NCBI GenBank assembly: GCA_000721275.1
Contig: JOFO01000037.1
Span: 7,073 to 71,072, forward strand
DNA: 64,000 bases
Direction of reading: 5' to 3'
From: Microtetraspora glauca
GTDB lineage: Bacteria > Actinomycetota > Actinomycetes > Streptomycetales > Streptomycetaceae
Part shown: positions 56,021 to 64,000 of the stretch, piece after piece
Position numbering within the stretch: position 1 is the first letter of the stretch
Layout: each line of letters opens with the position of its first letter
Translations under genes and position numbers: made by a program
The notes under the pieces: generated by a model
The model's input: only the letters and a program-made list of their open reading frames with translations
What the model was told of the DNA's origin: nothing
Database searches by the model: none

Positions 56021-56080
56021 GCCGTCCGTCCGGCGCGCGCCCCTGCCACAGGGGGAGCCGCCCGCCAGGGACCGGACGGC
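56021..56080 (+). other. structured leader between trmD and rplS
   Basis: GCCGTCCG (56021-56028) pairs with CGGACGGC (56073-56080) enclosing a second hairpin CCCCTG/CAGGGG (56040-56045 with 56049-56054). It ends 61 bp before rplS. Could be a terminator with downstream promoter or an r-protein leader; no specific ligand site recognised. Confidence 0.5.
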
Positions 56081-56141
56081 GTCTCCATCATTCGTACGTC
56101 ACCGTCGATGACCTGTGGCATCGGCGAGGAAAGAGACCTCC

Positions 56142-56492
56142 ATGGCCTCCCTGCTCGACCAGGTGAACGCGGCTTCGCTCCGCTCCGACCTGCCCGCCTT
56201 CCGTCCCGGCGACACCGTGAACGTCCACGTGCGCGTCATCGAGGGCAACCGCTCCCGTATCCAGCAGTTCAAGGGCGTCGTCATCCGCCGCCAGGGCTCC
56301 GGCGTCTCCGAGACCTTCACCGTCCGCAAGGTCTCGTTCTCCGTCGGCGTCGAGCGCACCTTCCCGGTGAACAGCCCGATCTTCGAGAAGATCGAGCTCG
56401 TCACCCGCGGTGACGTCCGTCGCGCCAAGCTCTACTACCTCCGTGAGCTGCGCGGCAAGGCCGCCAAGATCAAGGAGAAGCGCGACAACTGA
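56142..56492 (+). CDS. rplS: 50S ribosomal protein L19
   Basis: 116 residues, [49 protein letters not shown] and the C-terminal [23 protein letters not shown] are typical. ATG at 56142 is chosen after GAGGAAAGAGA; the frame can be extended to 56115 without conservation. Ends the ribosomal operon; signal peptidase genes begin 69 bp downstream. Confidence 0.97.
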   Translation: MASLLDQVNAASLRSDLPAFRPGDTVNVHVRVIEGNRSRIQQFKGVVIRRQGSGVSETFTVRKVSFSVGVERTFPVNSPIFEKIELVTRGDVRRAKLYYLRELRGKAAKIKEKRDN

Positions 56493-56561
56493 GCTCCGGC
56501 TCACCGCTCGCGCGACGCTTCACGCTCCTCGTACAGGCGGGCCGGATAGGCTCACCCCCCG

Positions 56562-57365
56562 ATGGACACCGAAGCACAGCACACGGAGCGCGACCCCTCG
56601 TCCCCGGCGGATCCCCCACCGGATCCCGCCACGGACGACGGGTCGCGCTCCGTGCGCGTTTCCGGGCGCGGTCCCTCGTGGCGGCGGACCGGGCTGATCG
56701 GCGCCGCCTGTGTGGTGTTCCTGCTGCTCCTCAGCCACTTCGTGGCCCAGCCGTTCCTGATCCCCAGCGGCTCGATGGAGCCCACCCTCCAGGTCGGCGA
56801 CCGGATCCTGGTGAACAAGCTGGCGTACCGTTTCGGCAGTGAGCCGCGCCGCGGTGACGTCGTCGTTTTCGACGGCACCGGCTCCTTCGTACAGGAGGAG
56901 GCGGCCGGTGATCCCGTCACGGGGCTGCTGCACGACGCCGCCGCCTCCCTCGGCCTCGCCGCCCCCGACGAGACGGACTTCGTGAAGCGGGTCGTCGGCG
57001 TCGGCGGCGACCGCGTGGTCTGCTGCGACGCGAAGGGCCGCGTCACCGTGAACGGCACCCCCGTCCAAGAGCCGTACCTCGCCCCCGGTGACCGCCCCTC
57101 CGAGGTGCCCTTCGACATCGTCGTCCCGCCGGCCTCGCTCTGGGTGATGGGCGACCACCGCAGCCAGTCCAGCGACTCCCGCGACCACCTCGGCAGCCCC
57201 GGCGGTGGCATGGTCCCCGTGGACCAGGTCGTCGGCCGCGCCGACTGGATCGTCTGGCCGGCCGCCCGCTGGAGCTCCGTGCCCGCGACCGGCGCGTACG
57301 ACTCCGTACCGGCGCCGCCGGCCGGCGGACACGCCGTCGGGCCGCGGGGGAGCGGGCATGGGTAG
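56562..57365 (+). CDS. sipW: type I signal peptidase (first of four)
   Basis: 267 residues. Removes signal peptides at the outer face of the membrane. One TM segment (about 44-62), catalytic serine S71 in IPSGSMEPT and lysine K142 in FVKRVVGVGGD, then box E MGDHRSQSSDSR. The C terminus is a soluble tail rich in P, A and G with no second membrane helix. The proline/aspartate-rich N-terminal extension (1-40) is cytoplasmic. The end overlaps sipX by 8 nt. Confidence 0.93.
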   Translation: MDTEAQHTERDPSSPADPPPDPATDDGSRSVRVSGRGPSWRRTGLIGAACVVFLLLLSHFVAQPFLIPSGSMEPTLQVGDRILVNKLAYRFGSEPRRGDVVVFDGTGSFVQEEAAGDPVTGLLHDAAASLGLAAPDETDFVKRVVGVGGDRVVCCDAKGRVTVNGTPVQEPYLAPGDRPSEVPFDIVVPPASLWVMGDHRSQSSDSRDHLGSPGGGMVPVDQVVGRADWIVWPAARWSSVPATGAYDSVPAPPAGGHAVGPRGSGHG

Positions 57366-58365
57366 CCGCGGACGGCGGGCGGGCTCCGAGGCGGGCGCGG
57401 CGCCGGCACCGCCCGGGCGCGCCGAGCGGCGCAGGCTGGCCCGCAAGGTCAAGCGGCGCCGGCAGCGCTCCGCGCTCCGCGAGATCCCCATCCTGGTCGG
57501 CGTCGCGGTGCTGATCGCGCTCGTCCTCAAGACCTTCCTCGTGCAGGCGTTCGTCATTCCGTCCGGCTCCATGGAGCAGACGATCCGGATCGACGACCGG
57601 GTGCTCGTCGACAAGCTCACTCCGTGGTTCGGCTCGAAGCCGCAGCGCGGCGACGTGGTCGTCTTCAAGGACCCGGGCGACTGGCTCCACCAGGAGGCCG
57701 CCCCCGCCGCCGAGGACCCCGTCGGGATCAAGCAGGTCAAGCAGGCGCTGACCTTCATCGGTCTGATGCCCTCGGCCGACGAGCGGGACCTGATCAAGCG
57801 GGTCGTCGCGGTCGGCGGGGACACCGTCCGCTGCTGCGGCGCGGACGGCCGGATCACCGTCAACGGCGTGCCGCTGGACGAGCCGTACCTCAACCCCGGC
57901 GACAAGCCGTCCACCATCCCCTTCGAGGTCAAGGTCCCCGAGGGCCGGATCTTCGTGCTCGGCGACCACCGCTCCGACTCCGCCGACTCGCGCTACCACC
58001 TCGACGAACCCGGGCGGGGCACCATCGCCGAGGAGCAGGTCGTGGGCCGTGCCGTGGTGATCGCCTGGCCGGTCGGCCACTGGCGGCGCCTGGAGCAGCG
58101 CGAGGCGTTCGCCGCCGTGCCGGACGCGCCCGCGACCGCAGGGACCGCGCCGGGCCCGTCGCATAGTGTGTCCTCGCGGAACGTGAACGGAATGCCTGGG
58201 CCGCCGACCCCTGCGGAACTCCTGCTCGTTATGGGAGTGGCGGGCCTGTCCCTGTTCCGGGACGGGCGGCCGCATCGAGTGAGGAGTGGATGTGGGGGAA
58301 GTGGCCGTCGGCGCACGTTCCGGACACGACGGGCCCGAGGACAGGGCCGACGGGGCCAGAGGTGA
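57358..58365 (+). CDS. sipX: type I signal peptidase (second of four)
   Basis: 335 residues. Basic N terminus ([17 protein letters not shown]), TM at about 43-64, catalytic S71 (IPSGSMEQT) and K147 (LIKRVVAVGGD), box E GDHRSDSADSRYH. After the catalytic domain come about 100 residues, including PTPAELLLVMGVAGLSLF, a possible second membrane segment, and an Arg/Gly-rich end. The last 74 nt overlap the preferred start of sipY in a different frame. Confidence 0.92.
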   Translation: MGSRGRRAGSEAGAAPAPPGRAERRRLARKVKRRRQRSALREIPILVGVAVLIALVLKTFLVQAFVIPSGSMEQTIRIDDRVLVDKLTPWFGSKPQRGDVVVFKDPGDWLHQEAAPAAEDPVGIKQVKQALTFIGLMPSADERDLIKRVVAVGGDTVRCCGADGRITVNGVPLDEPYLNPGDKPSTIPFEVKVPEGRIFVLGDHRSDSADSRYHLDEPGRGTIAEEQVVGRAVVIAWPVGHWRRLEQREAFAAVPDAPATAGTAPGPSHSVSSRNVNGMPGPPTPAELLLVMGVAGLSLFRDGRPHRVRSGCGGSGRRRTFRTRRARGQGRRGQR

Positions 58366-59245
58366 GAACGTGACGGAAGAGAACACCAGCGGCGGCGGCA
58401 CGTCGCCCTCCGGCGACCGGCCGGACGGGACCGACGGGTCCGACGCGAGCGACGGACAGGGCGCACGCGGGAAGAAGCAGCGGTCCTTCTGGAAGGAGCT
58501 GCCGCTGCTCATCGGCATCGCGCTGATCCTCGCGCTGCTGATCAAGACCTTCCTGGTGCAGGCGTTCTCGATTCCGTCGGAATCGATGATGAACACCCTG
58601 AAGAAGGGCGACCGGGTCCTCGTCGACAAGCTGACCCCGTGGTTCGGCTCCGAGCCCGAGCGCGGCGAGGTCGTCGTCTTCCACGACCCGGGTGGCTGGC
58701 TGGAGACGGCGGAGACGCCGAAGCCCAACGCGGTGCAGAAGTTCCTCAGCTTCATCGGCCTCATGCCGTCCGCCGAGGAGAAGGACCTCATCAAGCGGGT
58801 CATCGCCGTCGGCGGCGACACCGTCTCCTGCAAGGAGGGCGGCAAGGTCGTCCTCAACGGCAAGGAGCTCGACGAGACCGCGTACCTCTTCCCCGGCTCC
58901 GTCCCCTGCCAGGACTCCTTCGGCCCGGTCAAGGTCCCCGAGGGCCGCATCTGGGTCATGGGCGACAACCGGCAGAACTCGCTCGACTCCCGCTTCCACC
59001 AGGAGCTGCCCGGCGGCGGCACCATCGCCAACGACCAGGTCGTCGGCCGTGCCGTGGTCGTCGCCTGGCCCGTCACCCGCTGGGCGACGCTGCCCGTCCC
59101 GGACGTCTTCGACCAGGCGGGCCTGAATCCGGCCGCCGCGCTCCCGGCCGCGGCGGCGACCCCGGCCGCCGCGGGACTCGCGGCGGCGCTCCCGCTGGTG
59201 CTGTGGCGGCGCAAGAAGCGGGCCGCGCGGCATACCGCCGAGTAG
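58292..59245 (+). CDS. sipY: type I signal peptidase (third of four)
   Basis: 317 residues from GTG 58292 (GEVAVGARSGHDG), which has GAGGAG 5 nt upstream. A downstream GTG at 58370, 4 nt past the sipX stop with GAGGTGAG before it, would give 291 residues and remove the overlap. TM1 (about 70-90), catalytic S98 in IPSESMMNT and K168 in LIKRVIAVGGD, box E GDNRQNSLDSRFH, and a C-terminal hydrophobic Ala/Pro/Leu helix (about 280-305) before WRRKKRAARH. Two-TM form, cytoplasmic C terminus. Confidence 0.92.
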   Translation: MGEVAVGARSGHDGPEDRADGARGENVTEENTSGGGTSPSGDRPDGTDGSDASDGQGARGKKQRSFWKELPLLIGIALILALLIKTFLVQAFSIPSESMMNTLKKGDRVLVDKLTPWFGSEPERGEVVVFHDPGGWLETAETPKPNAVQKFLSFIGLMPSAEEKDLIKRVIAVGGDTVSCKEGGKVVLNGKELDETAYLFPGSVPCQDSFGPVKVPEGRIWVMGDNRQNSLDSRFHQELPGGGTIANDQVVGRAVVVAWPVTRWATLPVPDVFDQAGLNPAAALPAAAATPAAAGLAAALPLVLWRRKKRAARHTAE

Positions 59246-59297
59246 CTTCCCGCGGGTAGGGTCCGTCCCAGACCGACGACGGACCCCTGGGGAGCAC

Positions 59298-60053
59298 ATG
59301 AGCGCAACCGGCAGGAAGAGGGACGGCCACGGCCGGCTCGGCAGCGTGCTGTCGGGGCTGGCCGTGGCCGTCGGCTGTCTGCTCTTCGTCGGCGGCTTCG
59401 CCGCCGGGGCGCTGCTCTACCGGCCGTACACCGTGCCCACCGGCTCCATGGCCCCCACCTTCGACGCGGGCACCAAGCTGCTCGCCCAGCGGATCGACGG
59501 GGACGAGGTCCGGCGCGGCGACGTCGTGGTCTTCGAGGACCCGCTGTGGGGCGGCTCGACCATGGTCAAGCGGGTCGTCGCGGTCGGCGGCGACACCGTC
59601 GCCTGCTGCGGCGACGGGGGCCGGCTCACCGTCAACGGCACCCCCGTCGAAGAACCGTATCTGCGGCCCGGACCCGACGGCACCGTCCGCGCCGCCACCG
59701 AGGACTTCACCGCCACCGTCCCCGCCGGCAGCCTCTTCCTCCTCGGGGACGACCGCTTCACCTCGCTCGACTCCCGCACCCACCTGGAGGACGCCGCCCA
59801 GGGCTCCGTCCCGCGCTCCAGCGTCGTCGCCCGGGTCGACGCCGTCGCCTGGCCGCTCCCCGGCGACCTCCTGGAGCGCCCCGCCGGCTTCGCCGCCCTC
59901 CCCGGCGGCGTCTCCGAGCCCGGCCCCCTCCGGCTCCTCCTCGCCGCCGTCGCCACGGGCGCCGTCCTCATCCTCGGCGGCGCCGCCCTCGGGCCCGTGA
60001 GCGCCCGCCTCCGGGCGCGGCGCACCCCCGCGCGCGAGAAGGTGAAGGCATGA
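59298..60053 (+). CDS. sipZ: type I signal peptidase (fourth of four)
   Basis: 251 residues. TM1 at about 18-40, catalytic S50 in VPTGSMAPT and K91 in MVKRVVAVGGD, box E GDDRFTSLDSRTH, second TM near the C terminus (LRLLLAAVATGAVLILGGAAL). It is shorter in the linker than its three paralogues and has T in place of the usual P-S before the catalytic GSM. ATG after GGGGAG. The stop overlaps the Nudix gene by 4 nt. Confidence 0.93.
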   Translation: MSATGRKRDGHGRLGSVLSGLAVAVGCLLFVGGFAAGALLYRPYTVPTGSMAPTFDAGTKLLAQRIDGDEVRRGDVVVFEDPLWGGSTMVKRVVAVGGDTVACCGDGGRLTVNGTPVEEPYLRPGPDGTVRAATEDFTATVPAGSLFLLGDDRFTSLDSRTHLEDAAQGSVPRSSVVARVDAVAWPLPGDLLERPAGFAALPGGVSEPGPLRLLLAAVATGAVLILGGAALGPVSARLRARRTPAREKVKA

Positions 60054-60577
60054 CCGGGAGCACCGAAGTGCGCCAGGTCGCCCGGGTGATCCTGCTCGAC
60101 CCCGACGACCGGGTGCTCCTCATGCACGGCCACGAGCCGGACGACCCCACCGACACCTGGTGGTTCACCCCCGGCGGCGGCCTGGAGGGCGACGAGACCC
60201 GCGAGGAGGCCGCGCTGCGCGAACTCGCCGAGGAGACCGGGCTCACCGACGTCGAGCTCGGGCCGGTCCTCTGGCAGCGCCGCTGCTCCTTCCCCTTCGC
60301 CGGCCGCCGCTGGGACCAGGACGAGTGGTACTACCTCGCCCGCACCCGCCACCTCGGTCCCGTGCCCGGCCCGCAGGCCCTCACCGAGCTGGAGACCCGC
60401 AGTCTCTCGGGGCTGAGATGGTGGACCTCCGCCGAACTGTCGGCGGCCCATGAGACCGTGTACCCCATCAGGCTCGCCGAGCTGCTGCGCACGCTGCTCG
60501 ACGAGGGACCCCCCAGCGTGCCCGTCGTGCTCGCCCCGGAAATCGTCGGGGAGGCACCCGCGGCTGGCGCACAATAG
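60050..60577 (+). CDS. Nudix hydrolase
   Basis: 175 residues. The Nudix box runs from GGLEGDETREEAALRELAEE through TGL (G-x5-E-x7-REL-x-EE-x-G-L), about residues 40-62, preceded by WWFTPGG. It hydrolyses nucleoside diphosphates linked to another moiety; FPFAGRRWDQDEWYYLAR and LSGLRWWTSAEL are common in actinobacterial members. Substrate unknown. Translationally coupled to sipZ. Confidence 0.93.
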   Translation: MTGSTEVRQVARVILLDPDDRVLLMHGHEPDDPTDTWWFTPGGGLEGDETREEAALRELAEETGLTDVELGPVLWQRRCSFPFAGRRWDQDEWYYLARTRHLGPVPGPQALTELETRSLSGLRWWTSAELSAAHETVYPIRLAELLRTLLDEGPPSVPVVLAPEIVGEAPAAGAQ

Positions 60578-60606
60578 GGGGACGCACGGCTGAAGGGGAA
60601 CATGCC

Positions 60607-60915
60607 ATGAGCGCCGAGGACCTCGAGAAGTACGAGACCGAGATGGAGCTGAAGCTCTACCGGGAGTACCGCGACGTCGTCGGGCTGTTCAAATACGTGA
60701 TCGAGACCGAGCGGCGCTTCTACCTCACCAACGACTACGAGATGCAGGTGCACTCGGTCCAGGGCGAGGTCTTCTTCGAGGTCAGCATGGCCGACGCCTG
60801 GGTCTGGGACATGTACCGACCGGCCCGGTTCGTCAAGCAGGTCCGCGTCCTGACCTTCAAGGACGTCAACATCGAGGAGCTCAACAAGAGCGACCTCGAA
60901 CTGCCCGGCAGCTGA
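60607..60915 (+). CDS. DUF2469 family protein
   Basis: 102 residues, MSAEDLEKYETEMELKLYREYRDVVGLF. Highly conserved actinobacterial family of unknown function; almost every position looks constrained (ETERRFYLTNDYEMQVH, FEVSMADAWVWDMYRPAR, VRVLTFKDVNIEEL). GAAGGGGAA precedes the ATG. It sits between the signal peptidase/Nudix block and yraN-comM-dprA, as in other actinobacteria, and mycobacterial equivalents lie next to yraN. Confidence 0.93.
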   Translation: MSAEDLEKYETEMELKLYREYRDVVGLFKYVIETERRFYLTNDYEMQVHSVQGEVFFEVSMADAWVWDMYRPARFVKQVRVLTFKDVNIEELNKSDLELPGS

Positions 60916-61032
60916 CCCCACCCCCGCCTCTCACCCGTGTGAGTGACGCGGTCCTCCGCGACCGCCCGCTCGTCCACAGGCCCGCACACGCCGGGACCGC
61001 GTCCGTCACAGTCGGTGACGGAGGTGGTCCCG

Positions 61033-61398
61033 ATGAACGCGACCCGAGCACTCGGACGGTACGGAGAAGAGCTGGCGGCCCGCCGGCTCGCCCGCGCCGG
61101 CCTGCACATCCTGGCCCGCAACTGGCGCTGCGGACGCACAGGAGAGATCGACATCGTCGCCCTGCACGGCGACACCCTCGTCATCTGCGAGGTCAAGACC
61201 CGGCGCATCGGCTCCTTCGAGCACCCCATGGCCGCCGTCACCCCCGAGAAGGCCGCGCGGCTCCGGCACCTCGCGCTCTGCTGGCTCGACCGCACCGGCA
61301 GCCCGCCACCCGCCGGCGGCGTCCGCATCGACCTCGTCGGCATCGTCCTGCCCCGCCACGGCGCCCCCGTCCTCACCCACGCCCAGGGGGTGGCCTGA
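61033..61398 (+). CDS. YraN/UPF0102 family endonuclease-like protein
   Basis: 121 residues, [21 protein letters not shown]-(D/E)XK-like core: [22 protein letters not shown] gives D and E-V-K in the expected order. The family is predicted to be Holliday-junction-resolvase-like; activity is unproven for most members. ATG at 61033 is chosen by homology. comM starts 1 nt after the stop. Confidence 0.9.
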   Translation: MNATRALGRYGEELAARRLARAGLHILARNWRCGRTGEIDIVALHGDTLVICEVKTRRIGSFEHPMAAVTPEKAARLRHLALCWLDRTGSPPPAGGVRIDLVGIVLPRHGAPVLTHAQGVA

Positions 61399-61399
61399 G

Positions 61400-63013
61400 A
61401 TGGGATTCGCCCGCACCTGCTCCGTCGCCCTGGTCGGCGTCGAAGGCGTCGTCGTCGAGGTCCAGGCCGACCTCGAACCGGGCGTCGCCGCCTTCACCCT
61501 CGTCGGCCTCCCCGACAAGAGCCTCAGCGAGAGCCGCGACCGCGTCCGCGCCTCCGTCGTCAACTCCGGCGCCGAATGGCCCCAGAAGAAGCTCACGGTC
61601 GGCCTCAGCCCCGCCTCCGTCCCCAAATCGGGCTCGGGGTTCGACCTCGCCGTGGCGGCGGCCGTCCTCGGCGCGGCCGAGCGGATCGACCCGCGCTCCA
61701 TCGCCGACCTCGTCCTCATCGGCGAACTCGGCCTCGACGGACGCGTCCGGCCCGTCCGCGGCATCCTCCCCGCCGTGCTCGCCGCCGCCGACGCCGGCTA
61801 CCACCAGGTCGTCGTCCCCGAGCAGACCGCCGGCGAGGCCGCGCTCGTCCCCGGCGTCTCCGTCCTCGGCGTCCGCACCCTCCGCCAGCTCATCGCCGTC
61901 CTCGGCGGCGAACCCGTCCCCGACGAGGAACCCGCCGAACCGGGCCGCCCCGACGCCATGCTCGCCGGCCTCCTCGTCCCCGGCGCCGGTATCGGCACCG
62001 GACTCGCCCCCGACCCCGGCGAAGGCCCCGACCTCGCCGACGTCGCCGGCCAGCACACCGCCCGCCGCGCCCTGGAGATCGCCGCCGCCGGCGGCCACCA
62101 CCTGCTGCTCACCGGCCCGCCCGGCGCCGGGAAGACGATGCTCGCCGAACGGCTCCCCGGCGTCCTCCCGCCGCTGAACCGGCAGGAATCCCTCGAAGTC
62201 ACCGCCGTCCACTCCGTCGCCGGCATCCTCCCGCCCGGCGAACCCCTCGTCGGCCGCGCCCCCTACTGCGCGCCCCACCACTCCGCCACCATGCAGTCCC
62301 TCGTCGGCGGCGGGAACGGCATCCCCCGGCCCGGAGCCGTCTCGCTCGCCCACCGGGGCGTCCTCTTCCTGGACGAAGCGCCCGAGTTCTCCACGAAGTC
62401 CCTCGACGCGCTCCGCCAGCCCCTGGAATCCGGGCACGTCGTCATCGCCCGCACCGCCGGAGTCGTCCGCCTGCCCGCCCGCTTCCTCCTCGTCCTCGCC
62501 GCCAACCCCTGCCCCTGCGGCCGCCACACCCTGCACGGCGCCGGGTGCGAATGCCCGCCGTCCGTCATCCGTCGCTACCAGGCCCGCCTCTCCGGCCCGC
62601 TGCTCGACCGCGTCGACCTCCGCGTCGAGGCCGAGCCCGTCACCCGCGCCGACCTCCTCGGCCAAAGCGGCCGGGGCGAATCCACCACCGCCGTCGCCGA
62701 CCGGGTGCGCGAGGCCCGCGCCCGCGCCACCGCCCGCCTCACCGGCACCCCCTGGACCCTCAACAGCGAGATCCCCGGCCACGAGCTCCGCACCCGCTAC
62801 CTCGCCGCCCCCGGTGCCCTCGCCCACGCCGAACGCGACATCGAACGCGGCCTGCTCACCGCACGCGGCCTCGACCGCGTCCTCCGCGTCGCCTGGACCG
62901 TCGCCGACCTCGCCGGACACGACCGCCCCGACCACGACGACCTCGCCCTCGCCCTCGAACTCCGCACCGGCATCACCCGCGGCGTCCCCCTCACCGCCGG
63001 AGACCTCCCATGA
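61400..63013 (+). CDS. comM: ComM/YifB family AAA+ ATPase (Mg-chelatase-like)
   Basis: 537 residues. N-terminal Lon-protease-like domain (RTCSVALVGVEGVVVEVQAD, LVGLPDKSLSESRDRVRA), AAA+ module with Walker A GPPGAGKTM (about 238-246), GVLFLDEAPEFS, and NPCPCGRH with the cysteine motif CECPP before RYQARLSGPLLDRVDL. In naturally transformable bacteria ComM is a hexameric helicase that extends heteroduplex DNA. The stop overlaps dprA by 4 nt. Confidence 0.93.
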   Translation: MGFARTCSVALVGVEGVVVEVQADLEPGVAAFTLVGLPDKSLSESRDRVRASVVNSGAEWPQKKLTVGLSPASVPKSGSGFDLAVAAAVLGAAERIDPRSIADLVLIGELGLDGRVRPVRGILPAVLAAADAGYHQVVVPEQTAGEAALVPGVSVLGVRTLRQLIAVLGGEPVPDEEPAEPGRPDAMLAGLLVPGAGIGTGLAPDPGEGPDLADVAGQHTARRALEIAAAGGHHLLLTGPPGAGKTMLAERLPGVLPPLNRQESLEVTAVHSVAGILPPGEPLVGRAPYCAPHHSATMQSLVGGGNGIPRPGAVSLAHRGVLFLDEAPEFSTKSLDALRQPLESGHVVIARTAGVVRLPARFLLVLAANPCPCGRHTLHGAGCECPPSVIRRYQARLSGPLLDRVDLRVEAEPVTRADLLGQSGRGESTTAVADRVREARARATARLTGTPWTLNSEIPGHELRTRYLAAPGALAHAERDIERGLLTARGLDRVLRVAWTVADLAGHDRPDHDDLALALELRTGITRGVPLTAGDLP

Positions 63014-64000
63014 CCCCGAGCCCCCAGGACGCGGAGCGCCTCGCCCGCGCCGCCCTCACCCGCATCGTCGAACCCGGCGACGAACAGGCCGGTCACGCCC
63101 TGCGCGTCCACGGCGCCACCGGCTTCCTCGCGCTCCTCCGCGACCCCGGCGCACCCCCGCCGCCCGGCACCGGACCGCGCCGCCTCGCCGGCTGGCGGCA
63201 CCGCGCCCGCACCACCGCGCCCGAGGCCGACCTCGACCGCATCGCCCGGCTCGGCGGACGCTTCCTCGTCCCCGGCGACCCCGACTGGCCCACCCAGCTC
63301 GACGACCTCGGCGACGCCCGGCCCGTCGGCCTGTGGACCCGGGGCCCCGCCTCGCTCCGCACCTGGGCCCTGCGCTCCGTCGCCCTGGTCGGCGCCCGCG
63401 CCTGCACCCCGTACGGCGCCCACACCGCCGCCGACCTCGCGACCGGCCTCAGCCGCCACGGCTGGGTCGTCGTCTCCGGCGCCGCCTACGGCATCGACGG
63501 CGCCGCCCACCGCGGCGCCCTCGCCGCCGGCGGAGCCACCGCCGCCGTCCTCGCCTGCGGCGTCGACACCCCCTACCCGCGCGGCCACCGCGGCCTGCTC
63601 GACCGCATCACCCAGCAGGGCCTCCTCATCGGCGAGCTCCCGCCCGGCAGCCACCCCACCCCCAGCCGCTTCATCCTCCGCAACCGCGTCATCGCCGCCC
63701 TCACCCGCGGCACCGTCGTCGTCGAGGCCCGGCACCGCAGCGGCTCCCTCGTCACCGCCCGCGCCGCCACCCGCCTCGGCCGCCACACCATGGGCGTCCC
63801 CGGCCCCGTCACCAGCGCCCTCTCCGCGGGCGTCCACGAACTGCTCCGGGACGGCGCCACCCTCGTCACCGACGCCGACGAGATCGTCGAACTCGTCGGC
63901 GCCATCGGCGACCTCGCCCCCGCCCGGCGCGGCCCCGTGCTCCCCCGCGACCTGCTCCACCCCGCAGCCGCCCAGGTCCTCGAAGCGCTCCCCGCCCACC
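63010..64000 (+). CDS. dprA: DNA-processing protein DprA (truncated by window end)
   Basis: 330 codons are visible and the frame continues past base 64000. Rossmann-fold core: RSVALVGARACTPYGAHTA, GWVVVSGAAYGIDGAAHRGALAAGG, AVLACGVDTPYPRGH, GELPPGSHPTPSRFILRNRVIAAL and VVEARHRSGSLVTARAATRLGR. DprA loads RecA on single strands during transformation; the C-terminal winged domain lies partly outside. Coupled to comM by ATGA. Confidence 0.93.
   Translation, partial: MTPSPQDAERLARAALTRIVEPGDEQAGHALRVHGATGFLALLRDPGAPPPPGTGPRRLAGWRHRARTTAPEADLDRIARLGGRFLVPGDPDWPTQLDDLGDARPVGLWTRGPASLRTWALRSVALVGARACTPYGAHTAADLATGLSRHGWVVVSGAAYGIDGAAHRGALAAGGATAAVLACGVDTPYPRGHRGLLDRITQQGLLIGELPPGSHPTPSRFILRNRVIAALTRGTVVVEARHRSGSLVTARAATRLGRHTMGVPGPVTSALSAGVHELLRDGATLVTDADEIVELVGAIGDLAPARRGPVLPRDLLHPAAAQVLEALPAH

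Overview
The window is a GC-rich (about 70% or more) stretch of chromosome whose gene content and order are those of the conserved core arm of a Streptomyces chromosome. From memory it follows the S. coelicolor SCO5541 to SCO5604 region almost gene for gene: the cvn1 conservon, gltX, the tRNA-Gln/Glu cluster, ndgR-leuCD, hupS, gpsA-ddl, thiLD, recG-rsmD-coaD, rnc-mutM, smc, glcP, ftsY, nsdA, amtB-glnK-glnD, ffh, rpsP-rimM-trmD-rplS, the four signal peptidases and comM-dprA. Almost every gene has G or C in third positions, GTG starts are frequent, and there are no insertion sequences, phage genes, CRISPR arrays or secondary-metabolite clusters. No large accessory system was found; the interest lies in details.

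Layout. 1-5.2 kb (minus strand): a cvn operon with the sensor kinase-like CvnA, roadblock CvnB, DUF742 CvnC and a CvnD that has lost its whole GTPase core by an in-frame deletion. 5.8-9.1 kb: an unrecognised 65-residue peptide with a duplicated motif, a fumarylacetoacetase-family enzyme, gltX and a HAD phosphatase. 9.2-9.8 kb: five tRNAs (Gln, Glu, Glu, Gln, Glu), all substrates of the adjacent GltX, under a promoter placed inside the end of the HAD gene. 9.9-12.8 kb: NdgR divergent from leuCD, with a palindrome between them. 12.9-21.2 kb: nucleoid protein HupS, F420 enzyme CofC/FbiD, phospholipid genes plsC-gpsA, ddl, a lipoprotein, a stand-alone Lrp ligand domain, thiL-thiD and rpmB. 21.4-30.5 kb: DAK2 protein, recG, rsmD, coaD, a SepIVA-like coiled-coil protein, DUF177-rpmF-rnc and mutM. 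30.5-41.6 kb: HxlR regulator, secreted CAP protein, acylphosphatase, a small coiled-coil protein, smc, glcP with a well-formed promoter and palindromic operators, an LLM flavin enzyme, ftsY and a prim-pol protein. 42-52 kb: nsdA, the nitrogen operon amtB-glnK-glnD with a GlnR box, ffh and ftsH. 52-64 kb: a methyltransferase, a zincin-like protein, the ribosome/tRNA operon rpsP-khpA-rimM-trmD-rplS, sipW-X-Y-Z, a Nudix hydrolase, DUF2469, yraN, comM and dprA, which runs off the end.

Themes. Protein export is concentrated here: Ffh and FtsY (the two SRP GTPases), FtsH (membrane quality control) and four type I signal peptidases. Nitrogen sensing (amtB-glnK-glnD under a GlnR box), amino-acid supply (NdgR-leuCD) and glucose uptake (GlcP) sit beside the developmental regulator NsdA. 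Translation genes (rpmB, rpmF, rpsP, rplS, rimM, trmD, five tRNAs, gltX) and genome-maintenance genes (recG, mutM, smc, hupS, comM, dprA) make up most of the rest. Gene names rest on motif and context recognition; no database search was run.
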